From NCBI GenBank assembly GCA_030431975.1, contig JAUIHP010000010.1:1-64000 (forward strand): 64,000 nucleotides of DNA, given 5' to 3'. Shown here in pieces: positions 52,075 through 62,200 of the stretch (positions are counted from its first letter, which is position 1; every line of letters starts with the position of its first letter). The position numbers and the translations under genes were made by a program. This DNA comes from a bacterium. GTDB lineage: Bacteria; Eisenbacteria; RBG-16-71-46; CAIMUX01. The notes beneath the pieces are model-generated. The model ran no database searches. It was not told the DNA's origin and worked only from the letters and a program-made list of their open reading frames with translations.

Positions 52075-53021
52075 GACGGAGCCGAACCGCTGGGGAGAAA
52101 TGAGGTTACGAGGTCGACCTCGGCCTTTGAACCCAGGATCACGGAGCTTCTCTGATGGAGTTCCGATGGAGCTGTCTCCAGGATCCGGTCTCCCCGGCCG
52201 TTCACGGCCCGCCCTCCGGCCCGCTCCGTGACCCAGGCCATCGGATTGGCCTCGTACATGAGTCTGAGCTTCCCATCGGGATGGTCCGCCGTCGCCGGAT
52301 AGAGGAACACACCGCCCTTGAGCAGCGTGCGGTGGACGTCAGCAACCATGGAACCGATGTACCGGGCGGCATATCCGGCGCCGTGGGCATGCCGCAGGTA
52401 GGCCTGAACGCTCGCATCGAAAGAATCGACATAGGCCTCGTTGATCGAGTACACGCGACGCTCCGTGGGCATGCGCAAACCAGACTCGACCAGACAGAAC
52501 TCGTCCGAATCGGGATCGAGGACGTACATGTAAACCTGGGTAGCTCCCGCCAGAACGAGCAGCGTCGACGAGCCGTACAGAATGTAGCCCGCGGCGATCT
52601 GACGCTCCCCCGGTTGAAGCGCCGATGTCGCCCCCTCCGGGTCGTTGCGGAGCACACTGAAGATCGTCCCCACTCCGACAGCGACATCGATGTTCGACGA
52701 ACCGTCGAGGGGGTCGGCCAGCACGGTCAAGACGCCGCCTTCGTCTCGGCTGCGAATGACCACCGCATCCGGTTGCTCTTCGGAAACGTAGACGCCGACG
52801 GACTCGGACGTTTGCATTTCGTCCAGAAGGATCTCGTCCGAAAGAACGTCGAGTTTTTGTTGGACCTCTCCCTGTACGTTGACTTCGGTCAAGGCACCGA
52901 TGACATCGCTGAGGCGGGCCCGACGAATCTGGCGACCAATTCGGACGCCGGCCTCCCCGATCGACTGGATGACGTCCGTCAAGTCCGGCTCGGCCTTCGC
53001 CAGGTGTTTGGAAAGTTCCAT
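52071..53021 (-). CDS. fbp: Fructose-1,6-bisphosphatase, class I
   Basis: A 316-residue class I FBPase. The metal/substrate motif DPLDGSSNID spans about 103-112. The substrate-binding regions KLRLMYEANPMAW and GGRA(V) near the C-terminus are conserved. It is cytoplasmic and converts fructose-1,6-bisphosphate to fructose-6-phosphate in gluconeogenesis. It lies directly upstream of the glucan operon promoter, whose -35 box overlaps its stop codon, and 12 bp downstream of the kinase-TPR gene. Its stop overlaps the promoter, so readthrough into the glucan operon is possible. No allosteric features can be judged. Confidence 0.95.
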   Translation of the reverse strand: MELSKHLAKAEPDLTDVIQSIGEAGVRIGRQIRRARLSDVIGALTEVNVQGEVQQKLDVLSDEILLDEMQTSESVGVYVSEEQPDAVVIRSRDEGGVLTVLADPLDGSSNIDVAVGVGTIFSVLRNDPEGATSALQPGERQIAAGYILYGSSTLLVLAGATQVYMYVLDPDSDEFCLVESGLRMPTERRVYSINEAYVDSFDASVQAYLRHAHGAGYAARYIGSMVADVHRTLLKGGVFLYPATADHPDGKLRLMYEANPMAWVTERAGGRAVNGRGDRILETAPSELHQRSSVILGSKAEVDLVTSFLPSGSAPS

Positions 53022-53033
53022 GCTTCGCTACTC

Positions 53034-55637
53034 CTACGAGTCTTCGTCCACAAGTTCTCGTCCGTAGATCGAGCGGGCGCGCTCTTCAACCTCGAGCCGG
53101 CGAGGGTCATCTTCAGCCAGCTGCGCACGCACCTTGTCGAGGGACCCCGCAAGAAGCCGACGAGCCTCTTCCGGCCGCCCCTCTTCCGCCAGCAAGGACC
53201 CTTCGATCGAGTCGAGAATACCGAAACGCCAATGATCCGGCGGCCAGTGCTTTCCCGCGACGAGTCTACACTCCTCCAACGCGCGCCAGGCGTCCACTCT
53301 CCGTTTGCACGAATGAAGCGTCGCCGTGTAGTTGAGAAGAGCGATCGCAACCCAGGCGTGATCCGGCCCCATGCCGTCCTTGTAAATCTTGATGGCCCTC
53401 TCCGACAGGGGAATCGCGTCGTCACATCGTCCCGTCTTTCGCAGGAGCACGGAAAGGTTGTGCGAGCTGGTCGCGACCTCGAAGTGATCCGGTCCGAAGG
53501 AGAGTTCCTGAATGCGGAGCGACTCCCGGTAGAGCCTCTCGGCTTCTTCCAGCCGCTCCTGCGACTCGACCGTCGAAGCCAGCGACGCGAGGAGAATACC
53601 GATGCGCGGATGATCCTCACCGAAGATCACCCGGTCGATCTCGAGCGCGCGACGATAGAAGGCCTCTGCCTTTACATAGTCGCCACTCCAGCCATGGTGA
53701 AACGCCCAGGTTTGGAGCGCACTCGAGAGCACGTACTCGTCACCGGCTTCCTCTGCTTTCTCGAGGCCTGTTGCAATGAGACGGCGCGCTTCATCGAGCT
53801 GCTCCCGGGTCGTCAGCTCGTGACCCAGATTGAGATACGCCTCAATCAGACGGTCATCGAGTGGTCCGACGGCGCCCTCGTAGATTCTCAAACTTTCACG
53901 GCGGTAACGCTCCGACTGATCGTAGTCCCCGGCCAGGTAGAGAGCTCGCCCCAACTCTGCTGCCACCCCTGCGTCCAGAAGGCGAACGTCGCGGTCCCTA
54001 GGCCGCTCGGGCAGAGGCTTGGCCGCCGAAACCAGAACCGCCTTGGCCTCGTCGATCTGCCCCCTCTGCAAAAGGGCCAGCCCAAGATGGTAGCGCGCCT
54101 CCCGCAACTCGTTGGTCGAACTGCCGCCGTCCTCCCGCGCCGCCACACTGGCGCGAAAGTGCGACTCCGCTTCGTCAAAAAGCCCGAGGCCCATATAGGC
54201 GTTGCCGATGGTGATTCCCAAAGCCGACGCCACCGGAGTCCCGGAATCCAACTCCGCTCTCATCCTTTCACTGGTCGAGTCGAGCACTTCACGTAGAAGG
54301 GAAATGTCACGACCCCGCGCGGTCTCCGGGCGGATCGAGCCCAGGGCGTTTTCGAGGAACTCGGCGATCTGCTCTGCGACCTCACGTTGACGCACCGTTT
54401 CTTCCTTGGCCGACTCGGCCCGCAGGTACAGGCGCGTGCTGACGACTGCGGCACCCGCCATCGCAAGAAAGACGGCCGCAGCCGCGACGACGACGACGGC
54501 GTTCCGTCGCACGAACTTCGAAGCGCGGTAGCGCAACGTGTCCGGACGAGCCACGACGGGTAGTCCAGACAAGTGGCGGCCGATGTCGTCGGCAAACTCG
54601 GCTGCGGAAAGATAGCGCCGATCGGGTTCCTTTCGCACCGCATGGAGGACGATGTTGTCGAGGTCACCGGAAAGCCCGCTCGCGTTCGTTGCAACCGCGC
54701 TTGGTTTGGGCGGGATCTCGTCGAGGATGGCGCGACGAAGTTCCGTGTCCGTGGACTCCTTGGGATACGGATGCTGTCCGGCCAGAAGTTCGTAGAGAAT
54801 GACACCCAGCGCGTAGACATCGGATGCCGTAGTGATTCGTCCGCGATCCATTTGTTCCGGACTCGCGTAGCGAGGAGTCAGCAACTGATGTCCGGTCAGC
54901 GTTTGATCGCCGGCAGCGTCGTCGTCCAGCACTTTGGCGATGCCAAAGTCGAGCAGCTTAACCTCGCCCTCCTCGGTGACCAGGATGTTGCCTGGCTTGA
55001 GGTCTCTGTGGACGACGAGATTCCGGTGAGCGTAATGGACGGCGCGACACACCGTGGCAAAGAGCTCCAGCCGATCGCGCAGGCTAAGCTTCCGATCGTT
55101 GCAGTAGCTGTCGAGGGCCACTCCCTCGACATACTCCATGACCAGGAAAGGCGTGCCGTCCCCACAGGCTCCGCCGTCCAGAAGCCGCGCAATACTCGGA
55201 TGGTCCAGCGATGCGAGAACGTTTCGCTCGTGCGTGAAGCGTTCGATGAAATCAGGACGCCGAAGATCCGCTCGCAACAGTTTGACGGCGACCCTTTTTT
55301 CGAACGCATCGTCGGCTCGGCGCCCACGATAGACATCCCCCATCCCCCCGCCCCCAATCCGCTCTTCGAGTCGGTAGGAGCCGACGGTCGCACCGACCAT
55401 TGCCGTCGGGTCTTCCGCGAGCTGGGGCGGTCTTCGCCCGGGGAGTTCGGCGGGATCCAGAAACTGATCTGTGGCGGCCTCGTCGGCCCGGAGCAACGAG
55501 TCCACTTCTGCGCGAAGCAAGGCATCGCTTCCACAGGCGACCCTCAGGAAGGCTGCACGGTCTTCGGGCTGCAATGCCAGGGCCTCGTAGAAGATCTCGG
55601 CGGCCGAGCGTGAACCAGGATCACTTCCGGGTGGCAT
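53034..55637 (-). CDS. Ser/Thr protein kinase with transmembrane segment and TPR repeats
   Basis: An 867-residue PknB-type kinase. The kinase domain (about 85-350) has the Gly-rich loop IGGGGMGDVYRG, VAIK-type AVKLL, catalytic loop VHRDLKPGN and DFGIAKVL. A transmembrane helix (about 388-408) is followed by 450 residues of TPR motifs with regularly spaced patterns (AYMGLGLFDEAESHFRASV, AYLNLGHELTTREQLDEARRL). The topology is cytoplasmic kinase and extracytoplasmic TPR sensor. The ECF sigma factor gene 55670 lies immediately upstream; such STK-TPR/ECF pairs are known from Planctomycetes and Acidobacteria. Signal and target are unknown. Confidence 0.92.
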   Translation of the reverse strand: MPPGSDPGSRSAAEIFYEALALQPEDRAAFLRVACGSDALLRAEVDSLLRADEAATDQFLDPAELPGRRPPQLAEDPTAMVGATVGSYRLEERIGGGGMGDVYRGRRADDAFEKRVAVKLLRADLRRPDFIERFTHERNVLASLDHPSIARLLDGGACGDGTPFLVMEYVEGVALDSYCNDRKLSLRDRLELFATVCRAVHYAHRNLVVHRDLKPGNILVTEEGEVKLLDFGIAKVLDDDAAGDQTLTGHQLLTPRYASPEQMDRGRITTASDVYALGVILYELLAGQHPYPKESTDTELRRAILDEIPPKPSAVATNASGLSGDLDNIVLHAVRKEPDRRYLSAAEFADDIGRHLSGLPVVARPDTLRYRASKFVRRNAVVVVAAAAVFLAMAGAAVVSTRLYLRAESAKEETVRQREVAEQIAEFLENALGSIRPETARGRDISLLREVLDSTSERMRAELDSGTPVASALGITIGNAYMGLGLFDEAESHFRASVAAREDGGSSTNELREARYHLGLALLQRGQIDEAKAVLVSAAKPLPERPRDRDVRLLDAGVAAELGRALYLAGDYDQSERYRRESLRIYEGAVGPLDDRLIEAYLNLGHELTTREQLDEARRLIATGLEKAEEAGDEYVLSSALQTWAFHHGWSGDYVKAEAFYRRALEIDRVIFGEDHPRIGILLASLASTVESQERLEEAERLYRESLRIQELSFGPDHFEVATSSHNLSVLLRKTGRCDDAIPLSERAIKIYKDGMGPDHAWVAIALLNYTATLHSCKRRVDAWRALEECRLVAGKHWPPDHWRFGILDSIEGSLLAEEGRPEEARRLLAGSLDKVRAQLAEDDPRRLEVEERARSIYGRELVDEDS

Positions 55638-55669
55638 CAGGTCTCACCCACAATCACTCTCGGCGCGCT

Positions 55670-56233
55670 TCACGAACCCGACACCTCTCTGTACAACCAC
55701 GCCCTTCCGTATCGCCAGTAACGATCCACGGTCCTTGCGTGAACCTGGAGGACCGCTGCGACCTCTTCGATCGTCAGTCCGGCGAAAAAGCGCATCTCGA
55801 CCACCTGAGCCGCCTTCTCATCCGTCTCGGCCAGTTTATCCAGCGCGTTGTGAACCGCGATGATATCGGTGAGCGGCTTCTCTTCTCCGTGGAGAACATC
55901 GTCGAGGGTGACCTTCTGGAAGTCACCCCCCCGCTTTTGACAACCGCGTTGGCGAGCGTGATCGACCAGAACCCGCCGAATGGCCCGCGCCGCCACGGAG
56001 AAGAAGTGGGCGCGGTCCTGCCACTCGACCTGATCGATACCAATGAGACGGAGGTAGGCCTCGTGAACCAAGGCCGTTGCCTGGAGGGTGTGGCCGGACC
56101 TCTCGTTCCGCAGAGAGTCCTGAGCCAGGCGCCGTAGCTCGTCGTAGACGAGTGGAAACAGGCGGTCGACGGCACTACCATCGCCCTCAGCGACCTCTGC
56201 GAGCACCTTCGTCACATCCTCTCGGCTCGGCAT
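55670..56233 (-). CDS. ECF-type RNA polymerase sigma factor (TIGR02999-like)
   Basis: A 187-residue sigma-70 family protein. Region 2 is recognisable in DELRRLAQDSLRNERSGHTLQATALVHEAYLRLIG, and region 4 in EMRFFAGLTIEEVAAVLQVHARTVDRYWRYGRAWL. The HTLQATALVHEAYLRL signature is that of the TIGR02999 group, which lies next to Ser/Thr kinases. ATG 56233 follows GGAGGATCGA. There is no anti-sigma gene nearby; the downstream kinase (start 55637) is the presumed partner that controls its activity by phosphorylation. Confidence 0.92.
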   Translation of the reverse strand: MPSREDVTKVLAEVAEGDGSAVDRLFPLVYDELRRLAQDSLRNERSGHTLQATALVHEAYLRLIGIDQVEWQDRAHFFSVAARAIRRVLVDHARQRGCQKRGGDFQKVTLDDVLHGEEKPLTDIIAVHNALDKLAETDEKAAQVVEMRFFAGLTIEEVAAVLQVHARTVDRYWRYGRAWLYREVSGS

Positions 56234-56617
56234 TCGATCCTCCGCTCGGTTGGCCGGCCACCGACACGACGTTGTTGGGGCCGATGAAACCGCCTTCACC
56301 CCAAGGCTGGCGGTTCATTGTAGCTGGCTTCCAAATCACGAGTTAACTGTCTTGTTTTCTCGATGGTCGAAGGACTGGAGTTCTCGCCAAAGTTCCGTAA
56401 GAATCTCCGACGTCAACAGTCGTTATTTTCTTCATCCGATTGATTTCCATCAAGGAACAGTTGACCGCATGAGCCGATACTCATGCGGTCGCCGTTTCTG
56501 TTCTTGCCGAATCATCCGATGCACCGGTGAAGAGTCAGACACGTGTTCGAAGGATTCACACGCTCGAAGATTCTCGCGATTCGGCTTGGACTCCGAATTC
56601 GCATAGGAGGTCTCCTG
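56234..56617. other. Divergent intergenic region with strong hairpin
   Basis: A 384-bp gap, locally richer in A+T than the surroundings (56340-56460). It holds a perfect hairpin with 11-bp arms GACCGCATGAG (56463-56473) and CTCATGCGGTC (56480-56490), followed by a pyrimidine-rich stretch. It could terminate a short transcript or act as an attenuator before the cytochrome gene. No gene is supported. Confidence 0.5.
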
Positions 56618-58078
56618 ATGAGGTCCCTACGTTCTCTTTCACTTCCGTTGACGATGATCGGACTCCTGTTGGCTGCAGGCTGCACCGATGAGGAAACCGT
56701 ATTTGTCGACAAGCCGCTCTTCGAGGACCCGCCGGAGGCATCTGCCGGCTTCATGGGATACGACGAAGAAGGACAGAAGCTGACCGTCTGCGGAAACTGC
56801 CACGTCGGCCAGCAGTCCGGTTGGGATGAGACGGCTCACGCCGACGCCTGGGACGGACTGCAGGCCAGCGGTCACTCTCAGGAGTTCTGCGAAGGCTGTC
56901 ACACGACCGGCCCGGCCGGAAACCTGGCCAAGGGCGACGTTGGACACAACGGAACCCAGAGCAGTCGCTACCACGACGTTCAGTGTGAAAGCTGCCATGG
57001 CGCCGGCTTGGCCCACGTCACAAATCCGGACGCCTCACAACCCCTCGCCTCGATCAAGGCACACCCCGACCTCAACACCGGCTGCGGTGAGTGCCACCAG
57101 GGCGCCCATCACGACATGGTCAATGAATGGGTCCAGTCCGGCCACGCAGAGCCGACTTCCCGAGTCGTCGACCGTGCCGTCGCCGATCCGGGACACTACG
57201 GCGCCTGCATGGACTGTCACTCCGGACAGGGCGCTCTTGCCGCCTGGGGCGTGAACGCCGAGTACGTCGAGAAGGACGCCGGTTTCGCCGACCACGACGG
57301 AATCACCTGTGCGGTCTGTCACGACCCGCATGAGAACACCTTCGCCGGCCAGCTCCGCTTCCCGATTGACGTTCCATCCGAAGACCAGAACCTCTGTGTG
57401 AAGTGTCATCACAAGCGCGCCCAGCCGGAACTCGAGGCCGATGTCGTTCGTGGACCGCACTCGCCGGAAGGACCGCTCCTCTTCGGGGACGCGGGCTGGT
57501 TCCCTCCGGGCTTCGAGCCTCCGACGGGTACGGAAGACATTCGGGGTACGCACGGCGGCGATGCCAACCCGGCGCTGTGTGCGACCTGCCACGTTCACCA
57601 GTACGACGTCAACGATCAGGAAACCGGGGAGTTCATCGTCTCGGTGACCGGCCACACTTTCGAGGCCATCCCCTGCGTCGACTCGAACGGGCTCCCCACC
57701 GGCGAGGACGACTGTGACCTGGCCGACCGCAACTTCGGCGGCTGCACGGGCTCCGGCTGTCACGGCGATGAAGTGGCGGCGCGTAACGCCATGATCACGG
57801 CGGACGCCGATATCGCCGATCTCATTGCTCAGGTGGAAGGACTCTTGAGCCAGGTTCCCGATGGAGAGCTCGACAACGCGGACGGCGTCTTCACCGTCGC
57901 CGACGGTGCGGACTTCAACGTCCAGCTGGCGGAGCACCCGGGAACGTCGGTTCACAACCCGTTCCTGGCCAAGGCTCTCCTCCGCGCGTCCCGCGATGCG
58001 CTGATTGACACCTATGACCTTCCGGGACTTCGTGCCGACGGCCAGACCAGCTCGGATCGGAATCAGCTCGACGACTAG
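56618..58078 (+). CDS. Multihaem c-type cytochrome lipoprotein (8 CXXCH + 1 CX4CH)
   Basis: A 486-residue lipoprotein (lipobox LLLAAGC). ATG 56618 follows AGGAGG. It carries eight CXXCH motifs (CGNCH, CEGCH, CESCH, CGECH, CMDCH, CAVCH, CVKCH, CATCH) and one CTGSGCH, a CX4CH motif known from a few multihaem enzymes and needing a dedicated lyase activity. Spacing is that of cytochrome c3/c554-type proteins. The last 110 residues (AEHPGTSVHNPFLAKALLRASRDALI) resemble the end of periplasmic multihaem proteins. It would be an electron carrier or reductase on the periplasmic face or outer membrane. Partner and electron acceptor are unknown. The thioredoxin pair at 4220-6015 could support its maturation. 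Confidence 0.88.
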   Translation: MRSLRSLSLPLTMIGLLLAAGCTDEETVFVDKPLFEDPPEASAGFMGYDEEGQKLTVCGNCHVGQQSGWDETAHADAWDGLQASGHSQEFCEGCHTTGPAGNLAKGDVGHNGTQSSRYHDVQCESCHGAGLAHVTNPDASQPLASIKAHPDLNTGCGECHQGAHHDMVNEWVQSGHAEPTSRVVDRAVADPGHYGACMDCHSGQGALAAWGVNAEYVEKDAGFADHDGITCAVCHDPHENTFAGQLRFPIDVPSEDQNLCVKCHHKRAQPELEADVVRGPHSPEGPLLFGDAGWFPPGFEPPTGTEDIRGTHGGDANPALCATCHVHQYDVNDQETGEFIVSVTGHTFEAIPCVDSNGLPTGEDDCDLADRNFGGCTGSGCHGDEVAARNAMITADADIADLIAQVEGLLSQVPDGELDNADGVFTVADGADFNVQLAEHPGTSVHNPFLAKALLRASRDALIDTYDLPGLRADGQTSSDRNQLDD

Positions 58079-58104
58079 CGCTTCCGCAAGTCGCACCCGA
58101 ATGG

Positions 58105-58146
58105 AAACGGCGACATCTCCTCACGGGGATGTCGCCGTTTTCTTGT
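58105..58146 (+). terminator. Rho-independent terminator of cytochrome gene
   Basis: A stem of 13 bp (AAACGGCGACATC, 58105-58117, pairing with GATGTCGCCGTTT, 58128-58140) with a T-rich tail TTTTCTTGTT, 27 bp after the stop. Confidence 0.9.
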
Positions 58147-58179
58147 TCTCACCTGCTCACCGCAGAGACTTCGCCGAAA

Positions 58180-58839
58180 TTAGGCTCCGGTCTTCAGTGA
58201 CGAGAGGAACGAGTCGAACTCGTCCATGTTCTCGACGACCGTGTCTCGGGGTCCGGTCAGCTTGAAGAACCAGTTCGCGTCCGGTCCTTCGACAATCGCC
58301 GCCCGCAGCATGTAGCCGTCGAACGCTTCTTTGCTGACCATCGTATTCGTGTACGTTCCTTCGACCTCGACCATCAGCGTCTTCATTCCACCGTATTCGG
58401 CTTCATTGGTGACGAGCTGATCGTGGGCGGAACTTCCATCGGCTTTCTTGAACTGGCTGGCCCAGCGCACGGCATTGGACATCGGGTCTCCGCCCTGGCC
58501 GGGTCCGAAGTAGAAAACGACGAGCTCGGCATCGCCACCCTCCCCCGGGACCTTGAACTGCGCGCGGCGCATCGAGGAGGTAGGCGTCTCCTCCGTCCAG
58601 GAAGACGGGGCCTCCCACGCCAATCCCTGCGCGCCTTTTCCTGAACCCGGTGGGGGTGGCGGAACCTGCGGGGCTCCGGTTCGGCTGTTCGACTGGCCGG
58701 ACGCAACCTCACTGCCGCCGCTATCGGACTTCGCTCCCTGTTCCGTACCTCCGGAACAACCCGTCCAGACGAGGGCCAGTCCCAGGAATAGGCCTGGAGC
58801 GAGGGAACGCGGGCTCCAGGATCGGCGGGATTCGCTCAT
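58180..58839 (-). CDS. Small lipoprotein of unknown function
   Basis: A 219-residue lipoprotein with lipobox LVWTGC and a low-complexity Ser/Gly/Pro linker (residues 28-70, PPPPPGSG) before a compact domain (80-219) with a WEAPSSW...RRAQFKVPGEGGDAELVVFYFG pattern that is a common envelope-protein theme in this group of bacteria. ATG 58839 is preceded by AAGGAGG 11 nt upstream. No enzymatic motif is seen. It is a single-gene unit, oriented towards the cytochrome terminator. Confidence 0.75.
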   Translation of the reverse strand: MSESRRSWSPRSLAPGLFLGLALVWTGCSGGTEQGAKSDSGGSEVASGQSNSRTGAPQVPPPPPGSGKGAQGLAWEAPSSWTEETPTSSMRRAQFKVPGEGGDAELVVFYFGPGQGGDPMSNAVRWASQFKKADGSSAHDQLVTNEAEYGGMKTLMVEVEGTYTNTMVSKEAFDGYMLRAAIVEGPDANWFFKLTGPRDTVVENMDEFDSFLSSLKTGA

Positions 58840-59266
58840 GATGGTGTGACCTCCTTGCATCGCGAATGAATCGTGACTCCACAGGTTAGTGGATGATCTC
58901 GGGTTTGAGAACGGGGTCTTTACCTCCTCGCGCTTCGCTCACCGCGGAGCAACTTCACTCTCCCAGCCCCGATTTCGAGTGGGGCAAAACCCGTTCTTAC
59001 GGGCTCGATCGCTCCAATCGCGGGTCGTCCAGACGGCCTGCCTCGGCGCGCCTCCTCGGGTTGCGGGAAACAGCGCATCCCTTCTCGCTGGATCGCAAAG
59101 AGTAGCGGCCGTCCGAATCAACTTCGCCATTTAACGACGAGACGCCGAGTCATTTGCCCAGAAAGGACTTAGCGGTGGAAGGTTCTGTTTACAGGTCCCT
59201 ACACTTTTCACAGGGCCTGTGCGGCCCGGTTTCGGCACCGAGTGAATCGCATCAAGGAGCACCACC
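58840..59266. other. Divergent intergenic region, 427 bp
   Basis: No gene is supported here. An imperfect hairpin (CAGGTCCCT / AGGGCCTG, about 59191-59217) lies shortly before the next start, and AGGAG is placed for GTG 59267. No clear promoter elements were recognised. Confidence 0.4.
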
Positions 59267-62200
59267 GTGATCTCGTCACTCCAATCACGCATCGCGTTCG
59301 CTTTCGCGCTCGTCCTCCTCATCGGGTGCGGCAGCGATCAAACCCCCAGTTCGACTCCGGCCACCGACGCTACGGCCGACGAGTTCGTGCGCGAGAGTCT
59401 GGATCTCGATTCTTTGCGGCCGGACGTCCCCGTGGACGCACTCGCTGGAAGCGATGGCAGCGGCCCCATCTCCCTGAGCGCGCGCTCGGTCGATGGAACT
59501 CCCCTCTCGATCGTCGTTGCCGACGGTCCCCAGGGAGAACGAGGGCTTCGCGCCGTCGAGTCCGGCGCCGCTTCGGGAGGCTCGCACGCCGGAAACTACG
59601 CTGCGGGAGCCCATGAGATCCTTCTCGATTTCACACCCGTGCACGAAGATGGCGTGACCATTCTCCAGATCGTCATCCGCAGTGAGTCCGACTCCAAGGT
59701 GGAGCTTTTGGGCGCCGGGGGGGCGGAGATCGGCAGCGTCATCGTGCCGGCCAACTCCCCTTTCCTAAGCATCGACTCGTACGGGGACGTCCGCACGATC
59801 CGCGCAACTTTGGGTTCTGGAGCGACCCTCGGAGAAGTCGCCTTCGTTCCCAAGCCGAACCGTGGGCGTCGCGGGCGTGTCGTTGGCGATCGCGTCTTTC
59901 TGGATCTGAACGGCAACGGGACTCCGGACACCGATGAACCGGGCTTGACCGGAGTTCGCGTCAACTTCCTGAACGCCGGACGGGACGGACAACTCGGAAC
60001 GAGCGACGACGTTACAGGCTACGCCGTCACGACCGACACCGGCCTCTACCGTCTGCGTGCCCTCCCTCCCGGAGTGAACACGATCAGCGTCGATCCGTTG
60101 ACCGGACCGGACGCAACGCAGCTGGGCGGCAACGCAAGCTACCAGGTCGAGCTGGAAGCCGGCGGCTCGTTCCTCGACGCAGACTTCCACTTTGCCCAAA
60201 TCCGTGAGCCGGGCTCTATCGGCGGCATCGTGTTTCACGATCTCAATGACAACGGAGTTCAGGACGGCGGTGAGTCCGGCATCGGTAACATTCTACTCTC
60301 GCTTCAAGGCGTCGGCCCCGATGCGGTTCTTGGAACCGAAGACGACATCGTCGCCACGACAACCACGAACGGCCGAGGCCAGTACCTTTTCAAGAACCTC
60401 GACGAGGGTTTCTTCATCGTCACGGTCGATTCTTCCGGCCGCCCGAACGGAACCGTCCTCGGCAGCGAGGAGAAGTACAAGCGCACCCTCGAGCAGGGCG
60501 AAGACCACGACGGCGCCAACTTCTGGTTCGTCGGCGAGAGAGAGACGATCTCGATCGGTGACGAAGTCTTCTACGATCGGAACGACAGCGGAAGCCGCGA
60601 ACCCAGTGAGCCCGGCATCGAGGGCGTCACTCTCAACCTGGTCTGCGTCGGCCCTGACGGCCAGCTCGGCACGGATGACGACTACACCGACACCACCGTG
60701 TCCGACGCCGACGGCTACTACCTCTTCCAGGACATCCCGGCGGGCTTCTGCATCGTCAGCGTCGATGCATCGACCGCGCCGCCCGGAAGGAAACTCGGAT
60801 GCGACGACAAGTTCAAGGTCGTGCTGCAACCCGGTGAGGAGTATCTCTACGCCGACTTCTGCTTTATCGACGCGCCCCCGGCCGGCATCGGAGATCTCGT
60901 CTACATCGATCTCAACGGCAATGGTCTGCACGACGAAGGCGAGCCCGGAGTTTCCGGGGTCGAGGTCGAGTTGACGGGACCGGGAGAGGACGGCGTCCTC
61001 GGCACACCCGACGACACCGTCTCCTTCGCAGAAACCGGCGAGGACGGGACCTACCTCTTCGGTAGCCTGCTTGCGGGCGACTACAACGTCCGGCTCGTTG
61101 TCGAGTCGACACCGCTGGATACCACTCCGGGCGACTGTCCGACCGAGCAGGAAGTAACCGTCGTCGCGGGACTGATCTACCTGGACGCCGACTTCTGCCT
61201 GACCATGATCGATTCCGAGCCCGGCGCTGTGGACGGACGGGTGTTCATCGATGGGAACGGCGACGGGATACAGGGACCGGGTGAACCCGGCATCTCGAAC
61301 GTCACGATTCGGCTCGTACACGCGGGACCGGACGGAGTCTTCGGGACCGAGGATGACACGTCCGACACGACGTCGACCAGCGGAAGCGGCTTCTACTCCT
61401 TCGACGAAGTCGAGCCGGGGGACGTCCGGGTCGAAGTCGACACGAGCACCGTTCCGGAAGAACTTCAGCAGGGTGTCTGCCCGGTCACTCGCGAACTGGA
61501 AGTGACCGAAGGGTCCACCTCGAGGGCTGACTTCTGCTTCGTCGAACCGGAGCCTGAGTACGGCCGTGTCATCGGCACGGTCTTCATCGACGAGAATGAC
61601 AACGGAAGCCAGGATTCAGGCGAAGCTGGAATCCCCGGCGTGACCGTCCGCCTCATCCACCCGGGTCCGGACGGTGTGGTCGGCAGTCTCGACGACTTCG
61701 TGCTTCCTACCGTCACCGACGAGAACGGGGACTACTCCTTCGAAGAGGTTCTGCCGGGCGGCGCAGTGGTCACCGTCGACCCGTCGACGATTCCCGAAGA
61801 GTTGGAAGAAGGCGTGTGTGCGCTGACCGTGCCCGTCGTCGTGGTCGCGAACGAAACGGCCGAGGCGGACTTCTGTTTCGTCGCTCCGCCCGAGCCGGCC
61901 GCCATTCGCGGCACGGTCTTCCTCGACTTCAATCGAAACGGAATCCAGGAGCCGGAGGAACGGGGGATCGGCGGCGCATCCATTCGCATCACAGGAGCCG
62001 GCCCCGACGGGATCCTGGGTACCGCCGACGACGAAGTGAAGATCAGAGTCGTCAGCGCGGACGGCAAGTACGAGGTGACCCAACTCTTCCCCGGTGACTA
62101 CCGCGTCGATGTCCTGCTCGATACGGTTCCCGAAGACTTCATCGTCGGAGTCTGCCCGACGGAGGAGCAGGTATCACTCGCAGCGGGAGAGACGGCCATC

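Noticed and set aside
26913-53021. SusC/SusD-type polysaccharide locus
   Set aside because: No TonB-dependent receptor or SusD homologue was found; uptake is through an ABC system.
52155-54296. 713-codon plus-strand open frame opposite fbp and the kinase
   Set aside because: It is a shadow of two well-supported genes.
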